Below, in pieces: positions 1 to 8,251 of a DNA stretch of 64,000 nucleotides; the stretch's first letter is position 1; each line of letters begins with the position of its first letter. The notes beneath the pieces were generated by a model, which saw nothing but the letters and a program-made list of their open reading frames with translations, did no database searches and was not told the origin of the DNA. Source of the stretch: Ezakiella massiliensis (GTDB lineage Bacteria; Bacillota; Clostridia; Tissierellales; Peptoniphilaceae); the NCBI RefSeq assembly GCF_900120165.1, contig NZ_LT635475.1, positions 496,001-560,000 of the forward strand, read 5' to 3'. A program made the translations under genes and the position numbers.

Positions 1-813
1 ATTTGTGTGCATGTTTTCATCTGTTACGATGTAACCATTTTCCACGTTTACAACATCTTTAACAATGTCATTTTGTGGTAGGAATCCGATAAATACGAAG
101 CAGCCAAATGTTCCGTCTTCTTCATCAGCATGGATTTCTCTGGTTTCTTTTGTTTTAGAATCTTCGAGAACCATTGTGCTTAACAAACCGTCGCCCTTAA
201 ATTCTACAACATTTGTGTTGAAAATAAAATCAAGTTTTGGATTGTTGAAAGCCTTTTCTTGAATACTCTTAGCAGCTCTAAGGTCTTCTTTTTCTTTTCT
301 GTAAATAATTGTAACTTTTCTAGCAAACTTTGTTAAGTACATAGCTTCTTCAAGTGCTGAATCTCCACCACCAACTACATATACTTCAAAATCTTCAAAG
401 AATGCTGCGTCACATGTAGCACAGTAGCTTACGCCACGACCTGTGAATTCTTTTTCACCTGGGCATCCGATGTATCTTGGTGATGCACCTGTAGCAACGA
501 TAACTGCTTTGGCTTCATAAGTTTTTTCTCTTCCGATAAGCTTTTTAACTTTTCCTTCAAGTTCAACTTCTTGGATTGTATCTAGTACAAATTCTGATCC
601 AAATCCTTCAGCTTGTTCTTTCATTCTTTTGATAAGTGATGGTCCGCCTGCGTTTTCAACGCTTCCTGGATAGTTAGCTACTTCATCAGTAGTAACGATT
701 TGTCCACCTGCTTTTTCTTTTTCAATAATGATTGTTTTGAGCTTAGCTCTTGCTGCGTATAAGCCAGCAGCTAGTCCTGCTGGACCGCCTCCGATAATTG
801 CTATATCGTACAT
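1..813 (-). CDS. trxB: thioredoxin reductase (3' end cut by window edge)
   Basis: Flavoprotein that passes NADPH electrons to thioredoxin; 271 codons are visible and the C-terminus lies beyond the left edge. The start at 811-813 opens directly into the FAD-binding GGGPAGL motif near residues 8-14. The redox-active CATC pair is at about residues 131-134, followed by D-A-A-F-F, and a second dinucleotide-binding VVGGGDSA motif for NADPH comes near residue 147. This is the low-molecular-weight bacterial TrxR layout. An SD-like GGAGGG lies just upstream of the ATG. The gene sits behind a glycine riboswitch, which suggests that it supplies reduced thioredoxin to glycine reductase. That role is inferred, because no grd gene is inside the window. 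Confidence 0.95.
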   Translation of the reverse strand, partial: MYDIAIIGGGPAGLAAGLYAARAKLKTIIIEKEKAGGQIVTTDEVANYPGSVENAGGPSLIKRMKEQAEGFGSEFVLDTIQEVELEGKVKKLIGREKTYEAKAVIVATGASPRYIGCPGEKEFTGRGVSYCATCDAAFFEDFEVYVVGGGDSALEEAMYLTKFARKVTIIYRKEKEDLRAAKSIQEKAFNNPKLDFIFNTNVVEFKGDGLLSTMVLEDSKTKETREIHADEEDGTFGCFVFIGFLPQNDIVKDVVNVENGYIVTDENMHTN

Positions 814-869
814 AAAAACCCTCCTTAACTTATTTTATATATACCCAATCTACAAACAATAATAACGGA

Positions 870-1010
870 CATAAAAACAAGAACTCCTTACAATTCTGTA
901 GCGAATAGCTTAAAACTTCAGAGTTCTGTCCTTCACATAATTCTTTTACCTGAGTTTTCTAAGCAAAGCTTATTATACCTTCGGTGCCAAACTGGTCTCT
1001 CTTATGTGCT
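870..1010 (-). promoter_or_regulatory. glycine riboswitch (single aptamer) with terminator-type expression platform
   Basis: Read on the minus strand, the trxB leader carries the glycine-aptamer landmarks in order: GAGAGACC, then GCACCGAAGG, then CTCAGGTAAAAG, then GGACAGA and CTCT, covering about 917-1010. The CTCT that would close P1 is part of AGAACTC (921-927). That segment is also complementary to GAGTTCT (880-886), which is followed by a T-rich run (TGTTTTTATG). Forming P1 and forming the terminator-like hairpin are therefore mutually exclusive. This predicts that glycine turns trxB on. Only one aptamer is visible, so it would be a singlet. The aptamer call rests on known consensus motifs; the switching mechanism is inferred. 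Confidence 0.88.
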
Positions 1011-1039
1011 ATCATCCAGTATATTGAGTTTGTAAATTA

Positions 1040-1067
1040 ATTATATCATATTTTTTTATAAAATCAA
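1040..1067 (-). promoter_or_regulatory. sigma-A-type promoter upstream of the glycine riboswitch and trxB
   Basis: On the minus strand, TTGATT (1062-1067) and TATAAT (1040-1045) are separated by 16 bp. The start point would fall about 20-30 bases before the aptamer, so the riboswitch would be near the 5' end of the mRNA. Confidence 0.7.
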
Positions 1068-1160
1068 TAGTTAAGTTTATTCATCCCAACTATAAGCAGA
1101 GTGTCCATCTACTCACTAGACACATACCCAATAACAAGGGATTTATAAACATATTTTTAC

Positions 1161-1189
1161 ATTATATTTAAAATTTTTTATTATTGTAA
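1161..1189 (-). promoter_or_regulatory. possible second, upstream promoter for the trxB leader
   Basis: TTACAA (1184-1189) and TATAAT (1161-1166) on the minus strand are 17 bp apart, just after the stop codon of the Na/Pi transporter gene. A transcript from here would include a GTGTC...GACAC hairpin near 1100-1122 before reaching the trxB promoter. The -35 match is only moderate. Confidence 0.4.
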
Positions 1190-1207
1190 CTTTGCTGACT
1201 TTTCTTA

Positions 1208-2818
1208 TTAACTCTCCTTGTTCACTACATAAGAAGCAATGTTGTTGGAGTGGTCACTAATTCTTTCTAGATTTGAAATGCAGTCCAAAAATACAATGCC
1301 CGGGGCAGCATCTACATATTTATTGGCAAGTCTACGTATGTGGTTTTGCCTATAAGTTTCTTCCATTTGGTCAACGCTATCTTCTATTTCAAAAGCCTTT
1401 TGAGCTAAATCTTCATCTCTTTCTACAAAAGCTTCTATAGCTGTTTTGAAAACATTTTCACAGGCATCAAACATATGACCAAGTTCTTCTAAGCCATCTT
1501 GGGAGAAAATTATTTCATCGTTTTCAATGTCTTCGTAGAGTTCGCAAATATTTTTAATATGGTCACCAACTCTCTCGATGTCGTTTATCATATACAAAAG
1601 ATCGTCAATTTCCTTGTGCTCTGTGTCATTCAATAGAGATTCACGGCTTAAGGCAACTAAATAATTGGTAATTGACCTCTGCATGGAATTTATAACTTTT
1701 TCTCGTTCCATAATAGATTCGTAGTTTTTAGCCTTGCTATTTATTATTAAATCTTTAACCTCTTGCTGACTTTCTTTTACAAAGTCACCCATTCTAAGAG
1801 TTTCCTGCATGGCTTGACCCAAAGCAATTGACGGAGTCTTTAACATTCTTTCGTCAAGGTAAACTGTAAACTCATCCCCGTTGTCGCTGCCTGGTATAAC
1901 TTTTTCAGCTAAGGCTACAAGTTGTTTAGTAAATGGATATAATAACATGGTATTTATAAGGTTAAAGCCCAAGTGGCTGATAGCTATTTGAGATGGAAGC
2001 GATGAAAAATTGCTTTCCATAAAATTGACGAATGATTCTTTAAAAATAACAAATAAAATCAAAAATATCATTGACCCGATTACGTTAAAAATAAAGTGTA
2101 AAAATGCCGCCCTCTTTGCAGTCCTATGAGCGCCCATGGAGCTAATGGCAGCTGTTATAGTACTACCGATATTGGATCCTAATAGGATAGGAAAAGCAGC
2201 TCCGATTGTAATTAAATTTTGCATGCCAAGGGCTTGGACAATACCAACTATAACAGATGAGCTTTGAACCATAGCTGTGGCAACAAAACCAACTAGCATA
2301 CCAATAATTGGTGATTGCAAGGTGGCAATTGCGTTAACAAAAAAAGGAGTATCGCCTAATGGTGCGAGCCCGCCTTCCATTGTCATCATACCGAAAAACA
2401 AAATACCAAAGCCTAGGATAGCTTCCCCCGTTGCCTTGACAGTTTTGTTTTTTCCAGCGAGCACTAGAAGCGTTCCGATGCCTATCAAAAGTGGGGCATA
2501 TTGATTTAAATTTAAAGCAATCAATATACCTGTCATGGTTGTACCAATATTGGCACCCATAATGACTCCGAGAGCTTGAGTAAGGGTCATTATATCAGCA
2601 TTAACAAAACCCACAACCATAATAGTTGTAGCAGCACTTGATTGAATCATGGCCGTTACAAAAGCACCAACTATTATGCCTCTGATTGTAGATTTGGTAA
2701 GGGCACCTACAATCGCTTTAAGTTTTCTACCCGCAGCCTTTTGTAGACCATCGCCCATTAGTGTCATGCCATATAAAAAGAGTCCTAATCCTCCTATGAC
2801 TTGCATCGCAATTTCCAT
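1208..2818 (-). CDS. Na/Pi cotransporter family protein with C-terminal PhoU-like domain
   Basis: Predicted sodium-coupled phosphate transporter of the NptA/YjbB type, 536 residues. The membrane half holds the two inverted-repeat signatures of this family, QSSAATT at residues 59-65 and QSSS at 185-188, separated by long hydrophobic segments. From about residue 330 the protein becomes charged and helical, with E/D-rich helices typical of PhoU domains, and lies in the cytoplasm. It is the last gene of a minus-strand run from nrdR through the HAD phosphatase and trmL. Whether it imports or exports phosphate cannot be told from sequence. Confidence 0.88.
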   Translation of the reverse strand: MEIAMQVIGGLGLFLYGMTLMGDGLQKAAGRKLKAIVGALTKSTIRGIIVGAFVTAMIQSSAATTIMVVGFVNADIMTLTQALGVIMGANIGTTMTGILIALNLNQYAPLLIGIGTLLVLAGKNKTVKATGEAILGFGILFFGMMTMEGGLAPLGDTPFFVNAIATLQSPIIGMLVGFVATAMVQSSSVIVGIVQALGMQNLITIGAAFPILLGSNIGSTITAAISSMGAHRTAKRAAFLHFIFNVIGSMIFLILFVIFKESFVNFMESNFSSLPSQIAISHLGFNLINTMLLYPFTKQLVALAEKVIPGSDNGDEFTVYLDERMLKTPSIALGQAMQETLRMGDFVKESQQEVKDLIINSKAKNYESIMEREKVINSMQRSITNYLVALSRESLLNDTEHKEIDDLLYMINDIERVGDHIKNICELYEDIENDEIIFSQDGLEELGHMFDACENVFKTAIEAFVERDEDLAQKAFEIEDSVDQMEETYRQNHIRRLANKYVDAAPGIVFLDCISNLERISDHSNNIASYVVNKES

Positions 2819-2888
2819 ATGCTACTCCTTTAAAAAATATTCTAATTCTATTGTATATCTTATTTATTAAATTGTAAAGTGTTTTAGA

Positions 2889-3356
2889 TCACCTTTTTAG
2901 GAAGGGAAAATCCAATTGGCGGAGAGCCTCATATAGGACAATATTCGCAGAGTTGGCCAAATTTAAACTTCTTTTTATCTCCGTTATCATAGGAATTTTT
3001 ATTAACGATTGCCTGTAGGCATCTAGAATTTCATTTGGCAGCCCCTTGGTTTCTTTACCAAAAACAATAAAATCATTGTCCTTGTATTCTACTTCATGAT
3101 AATACTTTGTGGCCTTGGTAGTTGCAAAATAAATATTAGCCCCCTTGTTTTTTTCTATAAATTCATCAAAATTTTTATAAATGCTAAGATCAACAAGTGG
3201 CCAGTAATCTAGTCCAGATCTTTTTAAATACTTGTCTGAAATTTCAAAGCCAAAGGGCTCTATTAAATGAAGCCTGGTCGATGTCAGGGCGCAAGTCCTG
3301 GCAATGGCTCCTGTGTTATGGGGAATTTCCGGTTCATGCAAAACAATATTTAACAT
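2889..3356 (-). CDS. trmL: tRNA (cytidine/uridine-34 2'-O)-methyltransferase
   Basis: SPOUT-class methyltransferase of 155 residues that methylates the wobble-position ribose in a subset of tRNALeu. The N-terminus has LHEPEIPHNTGAIARTC, the middle has FGKETKGLP, and the C-terminal trefoil-knot motif contains RSLNLANSANIVLYEALRQ; all three are hallmark SpoU/TrmL motifs. Length matches the family. The start overlaps the end of the HAD phosphatase gene by 7 bases, indicating translational coupling. Confidence 0.93.
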   Translation of the reverse strand: MLNIVLHEPEIPHNTGAIARTCALTSTRLHLIEPFGFEISDKYLKRSGLDYWPLVDLSIYKNFDEFIEKNKGANIYFATTKATKYYHEVEYKDNDFIVFGKETKGLPNEILDAYRQSLIKIPMITEIKRSLNLANSANIVLYEALRQLDFPFLKR

Positions 3357-4162
3357 CCTAATAGCTCCTTAATCTTTTTGTATACACCCTCTTCATTATA
3401 ATGACCAATGATTTCTGATTTTGAAATAGCTTTTATATGATCAGGAGCATTCCCCATCAAAAATCCATGACCAACTATATTTAGCATAGGCAAATCATTT
3501 TCATTGTCTCCAAAAGCGGCCACATCTTTTAAATCTATATTGTGACTTTGAGCAATTGTTTTAATGGCAATTTCTTTTGTAGCAAGTGGCGATGTTATTT
3601 CTATATTATTAATCCATGATGAGCTGTTGTGAATATTATTTTCATCCAAAAATCTTCTAAAGGCAAGCCTTTTTTCATTGTCGTCATCAATTATTATTAT
3701 TTTATAAATCTCTTCGTCCAAGTTTTTCATTGCGTCAAAATCCATAATCCTAACTTTCAAGAGATCGTCATAGCCCTTTGGCATCCTTCTCCTATTGGTG
3801 GCGCTTGGATTGTCACCATAAGGAGTTATTAGTCCATCAATTGGATATAGATGAAAATACATATCTGTTTTCCTTAAAAGATCAATTGCCAGATTTAACT
3901 TATCTCTATCAATTGGAGCATTATAAATTTTATTGTCATTCTCATCAAAAATGCAAGCTCCATTTGTGCTTGCAATTGATGCATTTAATCCGTAGACTTC
4001 CTTGTATTTCTTTGGACTAATATAGACCCTACCCGTTATAAGAGCGAGTTTTATACCATTGTCCTGGGCGTAATGCAGGGCTTTTAAAGTGTTATTTGAA
4101 ATTTCATAGTTGCTATTTAATAAGGTGCCATCCATATCAAAAGCCATTAGTTTAATTGCCAT
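3350..4162 (-). CDS. Cof-type HAD-superfamily phosphatase
   Basis: Haloacid-dehalogenase hydrolase of the Cof/YidA class, 270 residues from the chosen start, probably acting on small sugar phosphates or flavin phosphates; the substrate cannot be read from sequence. Motif I, DMDGTLL, lies near residues 9-15. The C2 cap domain fills the middle, and motif IV FGDNENDLPML is near the C-terminus. A TTG start four codons further upstream (4174) is possible. The ATG at 4160-4162 is preferred because GAGG precedes it at good spacing. The gene overlaps nrdR by 11 bases. Confidence 0.88.
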   Translation of the reverse strand: MAIKLMAFDMDGTLLNSNYEISNNTLKALHYAQDNGIKLALITGRVYISPKKYKEVYGLNASIASTNGACIFDENDNKIYNAPIDRDKLNLAIDLLRKTDMYFHLYPIDGLITPYGDNPSATNRRRMPKGYDDLLKVRIMDFDAMKNLDEEIYKIIIIDDDNEKRLAFRRFLDENNIHNSSSWINNIEITSPLATKEIAIKTIAQSHNIDLKDVAAFGDNENDLPMLNIVGHGFLMGNAPDHIKAISKSEIIGHYNEEGVYKKIKELLGC

Positions 4163-4616
4163 CTGTTTCCTCAATTATCTTTTTGAGCTCTTCCATAAAA
4201 GTTTTTGAGTCTTTAAAAGACCTGTATACACTTGCGAACCTAACATAGCTTATCTCGTCAACTTTTTTCAGAGCTTCCATAACCATCTCTCCAATTTCTG
4301 ATGTTGGAATTTGCTTTACCATTTGGTTTCTACATTCTCTTTCGACATTATCGACAATCTTATTCATAGTTTCAGAAGTAACTGGTCTTTTTTCACAGGC
4401 TCTAATGATACCTCTTAAGATCTTTTCTCTATCAAATTCTTGGGTAGATCCATCTTTCTTTGAAACTAAAAGTGGAGCCATCTCATATCTTTCATAGGTC
4501 GTAAACCTAAATTGACACTTGAGACATTCACGTCTTCTTCTAATTGTTTTATGGTCTTCGCTTTGTCTACTATCAACTACTTTTGAATCATGGTAGCCAC
4601 ATCTTGGACAATACAT
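4152..4616 (-). CDS. nrdR: transcriptional repressor NrdR
   Basis: ATP/dATP-sensing repressor of ribonucleotide reductase genes, 154 residues. The N-terminal zinc ribbon shows CPRC at residues 3-6 and CLKC near 31-34. The ATP-cone domain follows, with LVSKKDGSTQEFDREKI. Placement beside ftsZ is common in Firmicutes. SD GGAGG precedes the ATG. No NrdR boxes or nrd genes were seen in the window. Confidence 0.95.
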   Translation of the reverse strand: MYCPRCGYHDSKVVDSRQSEDHKTIRRRRECLKCQFRFTTYERYEMAPLLVSKKDGSTQEFDREKILRGIIRACEKRPVTSETMNKIVDNVERECRNQMVKQIPTSEIGEMVMEALKKVDEISYVRFASVYRSFKDSKTFMEELKKIIEETDGN

Positions 4617-4637
4617 AATTACCTCCTATTACATAAC

Positions 4638-4663
4638 AAAAAGACGCTTGTTTACCAAGCGCC
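4638..4663 (-). terminator. intrinsic terminator after ftsZ
   Basis: On the minus strand, GGCGCTTG and CAAGCGT form a stem with a GTAAA loop, followed by TTTTTG. It closes the division cluster and lies just before the nrdR start. Confidence 0.85.
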
Positions 4664-4673
4664 TAATCTAATA

Positions 4674-5738
4674 CTATCCTCTTAAGAATGGCGGAATATC
4701 AAGCTGCCAAGGATCTGCTTTCTTTTCTTCTTTATCTTCTGTTTCTTCTGAACCTTCAACCGCATCTGCTTGTTTGCCAGCAGCCTTGCCTTCGAATTCA
4801 GTTGCAATAACTGTAATCTTGATTGAGTCACCAAGTGATTCATCAATACCAGCACCGAAAATAATATTTGCATCTGGGTCAACCGCTTGTCTAATGAAGT
4901 CTGATGCTTCGTTTAATTCAAGCATACCCAAATCTTCTGAACCTGTAATATTAATAAGAACAGATTTTGCACCTTCTATAGATGTTTCTAGTAGAGGAGA
5001 TTCAATTGCAAGCTTTGCAGCTTCGGTAGCACGATTATCTCCTTGAGCAAATCCGATACCCATGTGAGCAATGCCTTGATCTTGCATAATTGTTTTAACG
5101 TCTGCAAAGTCAAGATTGATTAAGTTAGGTACTGAAATCAAATCTGAAATGCCTTGAATACCTTGTCTTAAAACATCATCAGCCATCATAAACGCATCTC
5201 TCATTGTCGTTTTCTTTTCAGAAATTTGAAGAAGTTTGTCGTTAGGGATGATAACTAGAGTATCAACTTTCATTTTTAATTCAGCAATACCTGTTTCAGC
5301 ATTTCTCATGCGTTGTCTGCCTTCAAATGTAAATGGTTTTGTGACAACACCAACTGTAAGTATGCCCATATCTTTTGCGAGTTCAGCTACAACTGGAGCA
5401 GCTCCTGTACCAGTACCGCCGCCCATACCACTGGCAATAAATACCATATCAGCACCACTTAATTCAGCAATGATTTCATCTTTGTTTTCCATTGCTGCTT
5501 GAGCGCCGATGCTTGGGTTAGCTCCTGCACCAAGTCCCTTTGTAATCTTGTCTCCAATTTGAACTCTTGTTTCAGCCTTGCTTGATTGAAGGGCTTGACG
5601 GTCTGTATTTAATGCAATAAATTCAACGCCCTTAACTCCACATTCAATCATTCTGTTTACTGCGTTGTTTCCGCCTCCGCCAACACCTATAACTTTAATC
5701 TTGGCAAATTTGTCAACGTCCATTTCAAAATCGATCAT
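4674..5738 (-). CDS. ftsZ: cell division GTPase FtsZ
   Basis: Tubulin homologue that forms the Z-ring, 354 residues. The N-terminal [11 protein letters not shown] nucleotide-binding region comes first. The tubulin signature [11 protein letters not shown] lies near residues 106-116, and the T7-loop NLDFAD synergy residues are present. A short charged linker (about residues 318-341) leads to the C-terminal partner-binding peptide DIPPFLRG. Its own extended -10 promoter lies in the gap after sbp and a strong terminator follows. The usual upstream partner gene ftsA is missing from the cluster. Confidence 0.98.
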   Translation of the reverse strand: MIDFEMDVDKFAKIKVIGVGGGGNNAVNRMIECGVKGVEFIALNTDRQALQSSKAETRVQIGDKITKGLGAGANPSIGAQAAMENKDEIIAELSGADMVFIASGMGGGTGTGAAPVVAELAKDMGILTVGVVTKPFTFEGRQRMRNAETGIAELKMKVDTLVIIPNDKLLQISEKKTTMRDAFMMADDVLRQGIQGISDLISVPNLINLDFADVKTIMQDQGIAHMGIGFAQGDNRATEAAKLAIESPLLETSIEGAKSVLINITGSEDLGMLELNEASDFIRQAVDPDANIIFGAGIDESLGDSIKITVIATEFEGKAAGKQADAVEGSEETEDKEEKKADPWQLDIPPFLRG

Positions 5739-5767
5739 AACTTTCCCCCTAAAAATTTCTTGTATAT

Positions 5768-5790
5768 ATTATACCACAAAATTCTAATTA
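5768..5790 (-). promoter_or_regulatory. extended -10 promoter before ftsZ
   Basis: The minus strand reads TTTGTGGTATAATATATA, with TATAAT at 5768-5773 preceded by TGTGG. There is no convincing -35 hexamer. The same 18-base block occurs before the large SLH gene. Confidence 0.6.
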
Positions 5791-6122
5791 ATGCTATTTT
5801 TAATTAAAATTCTTCTAATTTCTGCAAAATTATTAAAAATTCTGCTACCAAAAACCACAATTGTTGCATAATACATTGGCACTCCTACTTTTTGTCCAAA
5901 GTAAGTAAGCACAACTGCAATTATTGTATTGCCTATAAAGCCCGACAAAAATATTTTGTTTTCAAATTTGTCTTGCAAGCTAGCATTAATTCCTCCAAAA
6001 ACCGAATCCATCGATGCAAGTATAATAACTGATACATAAAGCGTGTATGCAGTATTATAAGTGTATGGCAAAATCACACCAATCATTACACCAACTATTA
6101 AACCCAAAATAACAATTAACAC
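5784..6122 (-). CDS. sbp: small basic membrane protein of the division cluster (DUF1290)
   Basis: Small membrane protein of 112 residues with about four hydrophobic helices, for example LIVILGLIVGVMIGVILPY at the N-terminus. The internal signature MDSVFGGINASLQDKFENKIF is characteristic of the Sbp family found upstream of ftsA/ftsZ in Bacillus and clostridia. Function is unknown. It starts with GTG and overlaps the preceding DUF881 stop by one base. In Bacillus the next gene is ftsA; here it is ftsZ. Confidence 0.88.
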   Translation of the reverse strand: MLIVILGLIVGVMIGVILPYTYNTAYTLYVSVIILASMDSVFGGINASLQDKFENKIFLSGFIGNTIIAVVLTYFGQKVGVPMYYATIVVFGSRIFNNFAEIRRILIKNSIN

Positions 6123-6787
6123 TATCTCACCTTCTTTGGAATCAATATCTCATCCGATTTTTTTATCTCAACTTTTATGCTGTAAACCTCTTCCAACAAC
6201 TTTAAATAGCCGTTTGTATCATATAAACCCGCATATAACTTTTCTGCATCACCTATAGCCCTTATCACAAATGGAACTGCCTTTGGCACTCCGTCAATTC
6301 TAACAACGGGGCCGCCGCACTTTACATCTGTAGTCTCTATTACCCTAATATCATTAATGGAAATCGCCTCGGCACCATTTGACCTCAAATCGTTAATTAT
6401 ATTAATGATATCAATATCGTGCACGATTCCAAAATTTGTATTTTGAAATACACTATCCTTGCTATCTTCTAAAATAATCTCAAGACCCTGGCCAGTCAAA
6501 TCCGTTTTGCAGGCCAGCTCTTGATACTTATCTCTCTCATGCTTTAAATGGTCTTCCATAACTTCTGGAGACTGAAGACTTTTTAGGCTCAAGACTTTTT
6601 CATTTAAATCACTAATTATTTCCTTGTTCACCCTTATTTGTTCATTTACAATGGCAAGTTCTTTGTTTTTATTTTCACCTACAAATTCCTTGTCCAGGTC
6701 CTCAGTTTCAACATCCATTTTAAGGCTCAGCCCAAACAAGATGCTCATAAAAACTGTTACTATGATTATGGATTTATTTATCTTCAT
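6122..6787 (-). CDS. DUF881 family protein (YlxW/YlxX-like), second copy
   Basis: Predicted single-pass protein: an N-terminal hydrophobic segment (about residues 5-20), a coiled-coil stretch rich in K, E and N, then the DUF881 domain with GAEAISINDIR. DUF881 proteins neighbour division genes in Firmicutes, but their function is unknown. The chosen ATG at 6785-6787 gives 221 residues; a TTG six codons upstream is an alternative. It is a paralogue of the gene immediately upstream, matching the tandem ylxW-ylxX arrangement of Bacillus. Confidence 0.8.
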   Translation of the reverse strand: MKINKSIIIVTVFMSILFGLSLKMDVETEDLDKEFVGENKNKELAIVNEQIRVNKEIISDLNEKVLSLKSLQSPEVMEDHLKHERDKYQELACKTDLTGQGLEIILEDSKDSVFQNTNFGIVHDIDIINIINDLRSNGAEAISINDIRVIETTDVKCGGPVVRIDGVPKAVPFVIRAIGDAEKLYAGLYDTNGYLKLLEEVYSIKVEIKKSDEILIPKKVR

Positions 6788-7496
6788 TTGAAACCGTCTT
6801 TGCAAATTTAAAATCTTTTAGCATATTAATTTTTTCTATGCTGACATTATCATCTTCTTTTACAATAGCTTCAAAGCCATAATTTCTTAAGGAATCCATA
6901 ACGCCAGTTTTAATGTTTATGGCAGGTATAATCGTGTCCTTGTCTCCAATAGCCTTTATAATAATAGGAGAGCTTACGCTAACGCCATTTATCTCCAAAA
7001 CCCTTTGAGCGAGTTCAACTTCAGTATATGCAGTGATCCTTTGGCCATTGATTGAAATAGCCTCCGCTCCTGCGGAATTTAAAACTGAAATCAATCTTAA
7101 AATTATCTCTGGGTTGTTGTCTATTGAAGATCCACTATCTTCTACACCCTTGGGATTATTTATTGTAATTATAATTCCCTTGCCGCTTACATCTGTCATG
7201 CAGGCTAGCTTTTTATATTTTTCAATTTCATCGTACAAGATACTTGTCTTGTCGTCATTTTCTTTGTATTCGTTTTCATAGGCAAGGATTAAATTATTTA
7301 AATCTTCTATTTCTTTCCTTTGCCTATCTCTTTCTTCTATTGATTTTTTAAGTTCTGTTGCCAACTCCCTGGACCTGAGCTCTCCGTCCTTGGTTTTTAT
7401 GGAATTGTTTTTACTAACAGTCCTAACCTGGAGGCCTATAACTATTCCCAAAAGAATTGATACCAGCAAAAGAGCTATGGAATTTTTATTCTTCAT
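6774..7496 (-). CDS. DUF881 family protein (YlxW/YlxX-like), first copy
   Basis: 240 residues. An N-terminal transmembrane anchor (IALLLVSILLGIVIGL, about residues 7-22) is followed by a predicted coiled coil and a DUF881 domain with SAGAEAISINGQR near residues 140-152. It overlaps divIB by 11 bases and the second DUF881 gene by 14. It is probably extracytoplasmic and associated with the septal or wall machinery. That role is inferred only from its conserved position between divIB and sbp. Confidence 0.82.
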   Translation of the reverse strand: MKNKNSIALLLVSILLGIVIGLQVRTVSKNNSIKTKDGELRSRELATELKKSIEERDRQRKEIEDLNNLILAYENEYKENDDKTSILYDEIEKYKKLACMTDVSGKGIIITINNPKGVEDSGSSIDNNPEIILRLISVLNSAGAEAISINGQRITAYTEVELAQRVLEINGVSVSSPIIIKAIGDKDTIIPAINIKTGVMDSLRNYGFEAIVKEDDNVSIEKINMLKDFKFAKTVSNEDK

Positions 7497-8250
7497 CCTT
7501 GCCCTCCTTTTTGGGAACTATTACAGCTGGATCCATATTGAGCTTTATAATCTCCGCTGATTTGCCCTGGTCGCTTAAGTTTTCTAGGGCGTTTACAATA
7601 AAGTTTAACTTGTACTTTATATTTTCAGCCCTTCCGAAGTCAATTTTTACATTGCCCTCCCTAAGCATGCCAAATTCATTGTTCTTTTGAAAACGGATTT
7701 CCTTGTATTTTTTAAGCTCTCCAACCTCCCTGGCTGTATCCAAAATCACCTTTAGAGACTCCAGACTCTCGTCTATTTCAAAAATATTATCCCCTGGCTC
7801 CATGGTTTTTATTTCATGTCCTTTTACAAGAGGTAAGACATCTGTGGCCTCAACTCTCTTGAGGACCCTGCCTTCGCTGTCACAAATATAAATTTTCCCG
7901 CCTGAGTAATAGCTAAAGTCCTCATCTCTTTCCGTAATAACTATTGAAATTTTATTTTTCGACTCCCTGGATATTTGAACGTCCTTTACATAGGGTAATT
8001 TTCTAATATTTTCTTCAGCCGCCTTGACATTAGCCTTTAAAATATTTTCTCCATATTTAAAAGCACTCGCATCCACAACTTCTTTTTCAGTCGTTTTTTT
8101 GCAGCCGCTGACTCCAATTACATCCAGTTTAAAAAAACTCGTATTAAAAAGCAGATACAAGACTCCAAGAACACTGATAAGCGCCATAAATATTCCGGCT
8201 CGTCTAATTTTTTCGAGCCGTCTTTTTTCTTTTCTTGTCATCTTTTTCAT
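7486..8250 (-). CDS. divIB: cell division protein DivIB/FtsQ
   Basis: Septal membrane protein of 254 residues that works with FtsL and the septal synthase. A basic cytoplasmic tail (KKMTRKEKRRLEK) leads to one transmembrane helix (about residues 16-34). A POTRA domain follows, beginning FKLDVIGVSGCKKTTEKEV, and then the FtsQ/DivIB beta domain with RVLKRVEATDVLPLVKG. The gene follows murG closely, the usual Firmicutes order. The C-terminal tail is short and charged. Confidence 0.9.
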   Translation of the reverse strand: MKKMTRKEKRRLEKIRRAGIFMALISVLGVLYLLFNTSFFKLDVIGVSGCKKTTEKEVVDASAFKYGENILKANVKAAEENIRKLPYVKDVQISRESKNKISIVITERDEDFSYYSGGKIYICDSEGRVLKRVEATDVLPLVKGHEIKTMEPGDNIFEIDESLESLKVILDTAREVGELKKYKEIRFQKNNEFGMLREGNVKIDFGRAENIKYKLNFIVNALENLSDQGKSAEIIKLNMDPAVIVPKKEGKDEE

Positions 8251-8251
8251 T

